A stretch of DNA of 64,000 nucleotides, taken from positions 62,001 through 126,000 of the forward strand of contig JARWMV010000033.1 in assembly GCA_030998015.1 (NCBI GenBank). The letters run 5' to 3'. Shown here in pieces: positions 57,391 to 64,000 of this stretch (its first letter is position 1; every line of letters begins with the position of its first letter). The notes under the pieces were generated by a model that was given only the letters and a program-made list of their open reading frames with translations, was not told the origin of the DNA and ran no database searches. The position numbers and the translations under genes are program-made. This DNA comes from Ceratorhiza oryzae-sativae (lineage: Eukaryota; Basidiomycota; Agaricomycetes; Cantharellales; Ceratobasidiaceae).

Positions 57391-58085
57391 CGAGACACGG
57401 CCCCGAGGTGGTCAGGTCGAGGATCAACATGCGTCACGTGATCGAGGCGCGATCAACATATAAAGGGACTGACAAACACAGACCCTGGCACGTGACCCAA
57501 ACGAAATTTAGGCACCGAGTTCTATACGTGAAACCCCGTTGCCCTCGCACCTCTCTGGCCTCAATAAATAAAGCGAAACCGAGGGTCCAGCAGTTTCAGT
57601 GTAGAAGAAATGGGTAGTACTGCTTGTTTTTGTGCATTTTCCTCCCAATGTTAAGTAAGAATAAATTCCCCACGTGTAGGAGATACTCTTCGCTTTTAAT
57701 GTAACGGAGGCAGATGGGGTTTGAGACTGACGGAGCTAGGCATTTCTGAACATGATGCTTCAGGCTATTAATTGCAGTTGAACCTCGGCCCACTGCGTCA
57801 CCCCACAAAGCAGTCCTAAACGGCTGTATGTTAGATCATGAACCCTGATTTCCTGGCCCCTTGACACGTGAGCTCCGACTGCACAATCCCTCGTGCTCTG
57901 TTGGTCACTACTGTGTGCGCCTCTGGCTAGGTTCTAATGCTCAGTCAAATTCATCGGTCTGACCCTAGATTTTAGACCCAGATCCCTGGATCCGCCACCG
58001 GCCAAGGAGCGACCACACTACATAAGGGTGATGGGATAGGCAGTGCTTCAAGCTGATTCCTGCCTCTCACTCCAGTCCTGAAAGA
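57391..58085. other. Intergenic stretch upstream of the zinc-cluster gene
   Basis: It contains CACGTG-type sites near 57435, 57490, 57671 and 57866, one possible TATA sequence (CATATAAAGGG at about 57457), and no supported gene. Confidence 0.4.
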
Positions 58086-59604
58086 ATGTCCAACACAAGT
58101 GCCGATGCTGTAAGCCCAGATTCTTTTTGCTGAGAATGTGCAATGTTGAATAATGGGCAGTTTTGCAACAATTGCTGGCATGATGACAATCTCATCAAAT
58201 GTATGGACTGCGACATCCATTATTGCAAGCAGAGCGAGTCCGGTGATGATACGGCCTGCATAACTCTTGGAGCCTACGAAACTGAAGCATTTCGGTGTCG
58301 CCTCTGCTATGACCGAGTGCATGCTGTCGACGGGAGTGCTTGGCCGGTATGTGCTGCCATCCATCTTGACGCATCACACAATTAAATAATATGTCATATG
58401 GCGACAATGGCCAGCATATTCTCAGGCGACCCAAGTCACGTACTTCCCTCAAACCGCCAACGAGCTGCCAGCGGAATACCAAGCATTCCCGTTGTGTAGG
58501 TCTAGCGGTAATCATTCTCGCAGATGAGCAAAATATTCCATCTGCGACTGGATTTGCACAACTGTTGCGTGGCCGGTGGGGCTCTAGGGCCCGTCCTGTG
58601 AGTTTCAGTAGCAAGTTGCATGACATGCAGTCAATGAAGCTATTGTCTGGACAGCTACACTTATTAATCAAGAGGGTTTCATCAACTGGTAGAATCTCGA
58701 ATGCGAGAACCGTGGAATGCAGCAAGTAAGCGAGGAGCATGCGCATCGTTGGCTGAACTGAAATCTTGTAAATACAGACGGTCGACCGAAAGTATGTGCC
58801 GTGCCGTGGTGATCTCGATGCTCTCGAATCGTGAGGGCCTACCAGATGGATCTTTGCTGTTGCAGGTAAAACATGAGCATTGCATACGTATCATGAATGG
58901 CCTGACTTCTCGCTACAGAGGCTCAGACAAAGCCGTACCACGTGGCCATTCAAGTGCGATTCTGAACACATTACTGGTCTGTATGTATTTCACGGGGGAC
59001 AGCTGCCACAGACAGCGTCGTTTGCGCGCCAGCTGATGGATGCAGTACAGCTTGATGAGTAAGCAGGAAACCAATGTGATAGAATGTTGATGAAGTGAAC
59101 TTGATGACTTGCAGATTCCAATTCACACGCCTGGCCGTCTTCGGTACCATTCACCCTCAGCGTGAAATGACCAATGCGTTCCCCCCTGCGATTGCCTCTA
59201 TATGCGAAGCCTGGGGTCAAACACCTGGTACATTCGAAGAAATTGCGATCAAGTGTCTTATGTTGGATCGTCATACTGAGGCTCTGATTCTCGGCTTGGC
59301 TGAAAAAGGGCAACGGGCAGTTGTCGTTTCCCCCCACGACTTTGGGGCCACTGGGTGGCACGCTACAGCTCCCTTGGGTCGATGCGAGTGTAGTGGGACG
59401 GGAAGGCCTGACCCAAAAAGATGGGTGCTTGTCCCTCCACGCAAGCCTGAAGCATGCACTCGTGTCATGCTGCAGTGCAGCTGGTGTCAGGCCCAGAAGG
59501 AGCTGGTCAAGCCTAATGGGTCACCAACCCCTCGATTTTGCGTCGGGAGGTATTACATGTCAGTGGGGAGTGGCAGCCTGGAGAGCAGAACCACGGATAG
59601 CTGA
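58086..59604 (+). CDS. Unrecognised protein with N-terminal and C-terminal Cys clusters, six exons
   Basis: All five introns join in phase. MSNTSADA (58086) joins FCNNCWHDDNLIKCMDCDIH and FRCRLCYDRVH, giving a CxxC...CxxC...CxxC pattern like a PHD or related zinc finger. After GSAWP comes HILRRPKSRTSLKPP, a Val/Ile/Leu-rich segment (VGLAVIILADEQN), then CRAVVISMLSNREGLP. Next is RLRQSRTTWPFKCDSEHITG and LYVFHGGQLPQTASFARQLM, then FQFTRLAVFGTIHPQREM. A C-terminal GRCECSGTG...MLQCSWCQAQKE could form a second metal site. The order (zinc cluster, Rossmann-like centre with a HGG motif, F-x-(F/T)-VFG, C-terminal Cys pairs) recalls a large uncharacterised family in Agaricomycetes. I know no function for it. 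Confidence 0.7.
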
Positions 59605-60065
59605 GTAGTGGTTGGCTGGGCATATAGTGCCTTCAATTGAATTGCATTTTGGCATATGGTGTGATATATCGATTGTACAGAAGGATAAAGCTCAATGTGC
59701 ACGTATGTATTGCATATCATCACATTGGTGATATTCTGTCGTCAAACCAGATTCCCTCGATGGAGTCACCCCTGTGGCTGATACAGAGCACTATGTCTCA
59801 GCAAAATACCTTTCCTCTGAGATGCAACTTAATATCACACAGGGGAGAGGGGATGTGTTTCAACATTTGATTAAATACATGGTCACATTTTAAGGGGAGG
59901 GGGATCCAATGGGGGGGGGGGATAAACATAAATTCATATCAAAAAATGCAACACTGCCACGAGGAGCCGGGACTGTAGCGACACAGTTGACCTGCCTGAT
60001 CGAAGGAAATGTCAGTCAGAGTGCCAGGATGTGCGCCCCGTTCGATACTCACCAGGGCCGTCAAG
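59605..60065. other. Convergent intergenic stretch with a G10 run
   Basis: A G homopolymer of about 10 bases lies near 59911-59920. It may also hold a terminal exon of the minus-strand gene (a splice from about 60068 to about 59956 would add a few residues). Nothing else is supported. Confidence 0.4.
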
Positions 60066-61669
60066 CTACACCTGAGGGGTGAACTCGTGGGACTGTTCCC
60101 GCTGCCGCCGCTGCACATCTTGGCCACCTCGAGGGCCAACTCGTGACGCCCCAGCACCAGGCTGAGGAAGGAAGAATGGCTGGGGGGCGCGAGGGTGGGG
60201 CATCGATGACGAAGTGCTGGCAGAGGGAGTGCCGGATGTCGAGGGGGCGACGGAGGGGGCGGCTGAGGGCGGAGGAGCAGTGACACGCATGTCCTGGGAG
60301 CCCACATTCCCTGCGGTCATTGTCGGGGGCTCGTCAATATGCCCAGTCGCCCGCTCTGCCAGGGGCTGCACCGAGCCTTCCTCGACTTGCGCATCCAAGC
60401 CGCTGCTTCCTGCCTGTGACTGACCTTCGGGCGGAAGCTGCGCCTCGTGCGCCGCGTTCCTCACGATCAGCTGCTGTACAACGCCCGGGTGGGGGTGCGG
60501 CTCCTTGCCCTGCGGAGTCGCCGACTTCTTCGTCACTGGGTCCCAGCTGGTCGACGTTGGAACACCGCTCTCAACGTCATCGACGATTGAGCCCGCATCT
60601 GAGTCATCAGCCTCGTCATCCCCGGGTTGGCTCTCCAGGGCCGCCCACTGCTCCTCGGTCTCCGGGGCCCGCTTCCCTTGCCCCCGGGCAAACCGACACT
60701 CGCCGAGCATCGCCAGGCGCTCAGGGTCACCCTCAATATGCCTTGGCAGCCCACGCTCCAGCCGCATCATCTCGATCGCCCACCGATTGCAGAACCATGG
60801 CCGGGGCTTGCTCACGTCGACGTCCAACCACTCGGGCAGCTCTTCGCCCACTCCCGTCGCTGCCCGGTAGGCCCAGAGCGCTCGAGTATGGTCGAAAAAT
60901 GGCGCATATGCCTTGTCCGGGTTCTGGACAACATACTCCGCCCCATCTCTGTCTGCACTTGGGAAGATGACGTTCCTCAATCTTCAATATATTGATTAGA
61001 GCAAATCGATCACAATATATTTAGCGTGCATACCGGCAGCCCAAGAACCTGAACTCCCCTGCGTGTGGCGTCTTCACTCGAGCCACCAGGAACGCTGTCT
61101 GGAGCTGCCATACGTCGGGGTGGCTGCCGGAGTTCAAAGGCGTGTGCCCCGAGTACGTTCGCGTCAGCCGGCGAGCACCGTCGTTACCTGGGTTCATAAC
61201 CCCGTACAGGTCGTAGACGTTGCTGTCGTCCTTGTCGCCTGGGGCGTGGAATTCTGGTGCCACCAAGTCATGTGTGCCGGACGCGCAGAGGAACCAGGAA
61301 TTAACAAGTCGTGGGTATACAACTAGCCATAATGTTATTAATAATTAATATATATCGCATGAAAAATTAGCTAAGCTTACACTTGTGGCCCTTGGGAAGC
61401 TTGACGCGGTTCTGGTCGCGAGCCCCGTAGTTTGCTTCCGACCGGAATTCATACTCCTTGGCTGGAGAGAATTCGTCAAATCCCTTCTTCTTTAGAAGGG
61501 TGGGCTGCCTCTTCGACGCTACCATAGCCTTCCGTGTTTCGTTGACACGGCTTTTCAGCTGCCTCAGTTGTGCGGGGGATACCCTCGCCGAACTTCCAGG
61601 TGCAGGTTGCTGTGCCGATGCGCGTGACGAGGTGGCTGCATTGCCTTGGGTACGAGTGGAGGGGGCCAT
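60066..61669 (-). CDS. Unrecognised three-exon protein with a Pro/Ser-rich C-terminus
   Basis: Exon 1 starts MAPSTRTQGNAATSSRASAQ (61669) and has a basic helical stretch (LRQLKSRVNETRKAMVASKR). It joins, through an intron ending near 61325, to FVYPRLVNSWFLCASGTHDL and EFHAPGDKDDSNVYDLYGVM, then WQLQTAFLVARVKTP. A further in-phase intron (about 61031-60984) leads to LRNVIFPSADRDGAEYVVQN, AYAPFFDHTRALWAY and WFCNRWAIEMMRLERGLP. A long acidic then Pro/Ser-rich tail ends at 60066. Both joins are in phase. The folded centre (about residues 100-260) looks globular. I recognise no family; high GC in the tail is from low complexity. Confidence 0.65.
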
Positions 61670-62353
61670 TGGTAATTGACAAGGGAACAGTTTGGGAATC
61701 GGCAGCGTGCTGGGCGGGGGGGGGGGGGTTGGACCCCCAATGGTTGAGTTGCAAGAGTCATTATATACATGGGGCAGGGTCCCAGGGTGTACTTGTCGCG
61801 AAGCTCAAATTCAACGTGACGATGCGTTCGCATCAACGATCAGATTGATGTCATGCGGCAGTGTCAGGAAGCCACTTGGATGGTTTTGAACGATCCCATG
61901 GCTTCGAAAATTGGCCAGGCGATCGCGTTCATCTATTGTGCATGTGTGGCAAGCGTTTGAAAGCACTTGGCTTGCTTTGTCCAATTTCTTCTGGTTCCAA
62001 TGGTTGCACCTCTGAGTACTCAAAGATAGCAATATGATCTGTCTTGGGCAACAGCGCTTCACATGCAGCATTACGAAGCAAGCATGGCGATACTTATGCG
62101 TACAATTCTACAACAAATGTGCCCACACTGGTTGTTTTGGTTGACATCAATGCAAATAATTGAAGGCGATAGATTAAAACAAGTGTCGGTATTGAGAGGT
62201 GTACATATCCTATGCCACACTATCACTGAAGCGCAATCCTCTGAACTGGCGTGACACCCAACCGAGCTAACTCCATCAAGATAAAGTTACCCCATCTCCG
62301 GTCGCTTGCATCCTTTGCTACGCCTTGCCTGAACTCCCGCTCAATATTTATTG
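61670..62353. other. Intergenic stretch with a G13 run
   Basis: A homopolymer of about 13 G lies near 61715-61728, just upstream of the minus-strand orphan gene. The rest has only short frames and no supported gene. Confidence 0.45.
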
Positions 62354-63935
62354 TCAGCCCAAGGGGGCAAATTTCAAGGAGTATGCTGCTCTATTAGTTT
62401 CAGTAGGATCCTGCTGACGTGGGTCATGCACGCACTGAACAATCCGTGCCAGAATTCTACGCTGCCCAACTGTATCACTGAATTCTTGATCAAAGTCAAA
62501 GCGAGTTCCCAGTGTGAGCTTGAACGGGAAGGTATGGGTAATCTCGCTGTGCCACGGTGTACCAAGTAGCTCTGAGATGTTGCCGCTCAGTGACCGGAGG
62601 TTTGGATACTGAGCAAATTCTACCAAGTCGTTAGGTGTCAGAGCCTGCCTCATAACTGATATCTGCGTCAAATGCCTCCAGTGAGGTACTGAGCCAGGGT
62701 GGAAGCAGCGAAAGCCGGTTGTAAATGGAAGCTGGAAGTTGTAAAGCCGAAGCACTTTCAGCTCAAGGCAGGTCAGGTACTGCACCATGGACAAGCTCAG
62801 ACGGTAGGGCTCGTCCTGCTCATCCTTCAGCGCGACGAGCACCAAATTCTGGAGCAATTGTGAGGTGCCAATGAGCGTAAAAAGGCGCACATAGAAAGGG
62901 TGATCGGATCCGGTCAAGTCCCACATGGGCATCAACGCAACACGCAAGGACTGGACATGGCTCAGGATCCCAGGGGCGGAGAGGAGATGCAGACTGAAGT
63001 TGCTAGTGACATTTTTGAGCTCCAAGGTTCGCAAACATGGGAAAGGCTGTTCTGGCACCTCCATGTTAGCGACGTTTGCAAGTGAGTCCGAATCCGCACC
63101 AAAACGACCCCGGATGATCAGATGTTCCACTCGCGAGGTGGCAAGTGCCTCAAGCCCACTAAGCGTGAGCATCCATTGGGTGGTACACAGATATGTGAGG
63201 CTGGGAAGGAACGTTTGAAGTCCCAGATGGACTTCCTCCCGTGTGCCCTGACCCTCTGGAAATATACTCAGCTGCTGGAATTGCGCAGTTGACTGAGCAG
63301 TGGCCTGGATGGCATTGAGAACCTGAACCACATCGGCCACAGTTGATCGAGGGTAGCCAGTGCTAGCGGGAATGACCTGGAAGCTGACAAGGCTGGGGCT
63401 TGCTAATACCGATGCCAGCGGACCGCATTCAAGGAATGTTTCGGCATCCCAGGTTGCCGATATCGTGACGTACTCCAAGCGCGGGAACAATGCTCTCCCA
63501 GCAGTAACCCCTATCTTGACCAGATTGTCTAACCCGGCATACAGAGGCCGCCTCTCTGGATCTGGGTACACTTCGAGCACCTGAACCAACGAAGTCAAAG
63601 CCAGAAATCGCTCTATCTGTGATCTCCGAAGCCGATGTGGTGATGGTATCTGCATCTTGCCCAATGACTTGTGATACAACTTAGTTCGGAAGAGGCTATC
63701 TCACCTTGATCTTAACTCCTGTCTGGGCAGGTCGAGCCCCCAGCTTGCGTTTCAGAATTGCCAGAACAGTCCCTAGACCTGGGACAGTACGCCACCCTTC
63801 CCCATTGAAACGGGCGTAATTCCGCCTCGACGTTTGTGCCAGCCTCCGGAAATCCCGTGAGTCGAGATACTGCCCAGTGACTGTCAAAAGTTCGTCGGCA
63901 TTGTGGAAGCGTGATGCGGCGGTGTGGAAAGACAT
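62354..63935 (-). CDS. F-box/leucine-rich-repeat-like protein, two exons
   Basis: Exon 1 (MSFHTAASRFHNADELLTVT, 63935 to about 63702) carries a short F-box-like motif, ADELLTVTGQYLDSRDFRRL and AQTSRRNYARFN. It joins in phase through a ~49-nt intron (ending near 63654, AAG|ATG) to MQIPSPHRLRRSQIERFLAL. The second exon has recurring leucine-rich strands (FPRLEYVTISATW, FPCLRTLELKNVTSNFSLHL, LECLKVLRLYNF-type) and ends TNRAAYSLKFAPLG. It is a likely SCF ubiquitin-ligase adaptor of about 500 aa, of the short-F-box plus LRR type common in Agaricomycetes. Unlike the two other F-box genes here, the F-box is at the extreme N-terminus. Confidence 0.82.
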
Positions 63936-64000
63936 GGCTTGAGCGTTGGAAAAGATGAGCGTGTGTGTTTTTCTGGTGCGTCGCTCCTATGGTTCTTATA

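Noticed and set aside
56459..57441. Repeat protein encoded by the minisatellite (GAREGC / NAREGC motifs)
   Set aside because: The motif appears in different frames from unit to unit and is interrupted by stops, so the peptide pattern is a by-product of the DNA repeat.
60320..60995. Long plus-strand frames opposite the Pro/Ser-rich orphan
   Set aside because: High-GC low-complexity coding DNA opens several antisense frames. The minus-strand model has two in-phase splice joins and a globular centre.
1..64000. tRNA, rRNA or telomere repeats
   Set aside because: I looked for TTCGA-type T-arms with plausible acceptor stems, long rRNA-like stretches and TTAGGG runs, and found none I could support by eye.

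Overview
The window is nuclear DNA from a filamentous basidiomycete, most likely an Agaricomycete and possibly Rhizoctonia-like. The evidence is dense short GT-AG introns of about 45-60 nt, several F-box/leucine-rich proteins, a fungal tyrosinase, fungal SEY1 and mitochondrial ClpX genes, and a Ty1/copia element. The species call is an inference. All gene models were spliced by eye, so outer limits and domain content are firmer than individual exon edges. || Layout. 1-334: 3' end of an Hsp20-fold gene. 1567-4493 (-): tyrosinase. 6039-13809 (+): a large BEACH/WD40 protein. 14380-16119 (-): F-box protein. 16809-21774: a complete, young Ty1/copia retrotransposon (coding strand -) with matching 5-bp target duplications. 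22872-23418 (+): Dabb (stress-responsive alpha/beta barrel) protein. 23770-25364 (+): a second Hsp20-fold protein, paralogous to the one at the left edge. 27.7-32.7 kb: three members of an unrecognised Cys-x2-Cys family in an inverted duplication; one arm carries an A-tailed retroposon-like insert with 12-bp target duplications. 34.35-34.79 kb (-): pogo/Tigger transposase remnant. 35056-37395 (+): mitochondrial ClpX. 37833-39560 (-): F-box protein. 40557-43981 (+): SEY1. 44453-46431 (-): unknown multi-exon gene. 47-48.6 kb (-): RecQ-like helicase remnant and a proline-rich ORF. || The right third looks different. 48.9-49.75 kb is a ~200-bp tandem array in which each unit carries a 37-bp palindrome built on CACGTG. 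It runs into ~3 kb of strongly CpG-poor, gene-poor DNA. Then come three unrecognised but well-spliced genes (52693-53627 -, 54091-55170 +, 58086-59604 +) around a GC-rich ~158-bp minisatellite (56.37-57.39 kb), another orphan (60066-61669 -) and an F-box/LRR gene (62354-63935 -). || Housekeeping genes (ClpX for mitochondrial protein quality control, SEY1 for ER fusion, BEACH for vesicle traffic, tyrosinase for phenol oxidation) are interspersed with accessory, transposon-rich blocks. No operon-like or secondary-metabolite cluster is visible. The most distinctive features are the three-member Cys family with its inverted duplication, and the CACGTG palindrome array.
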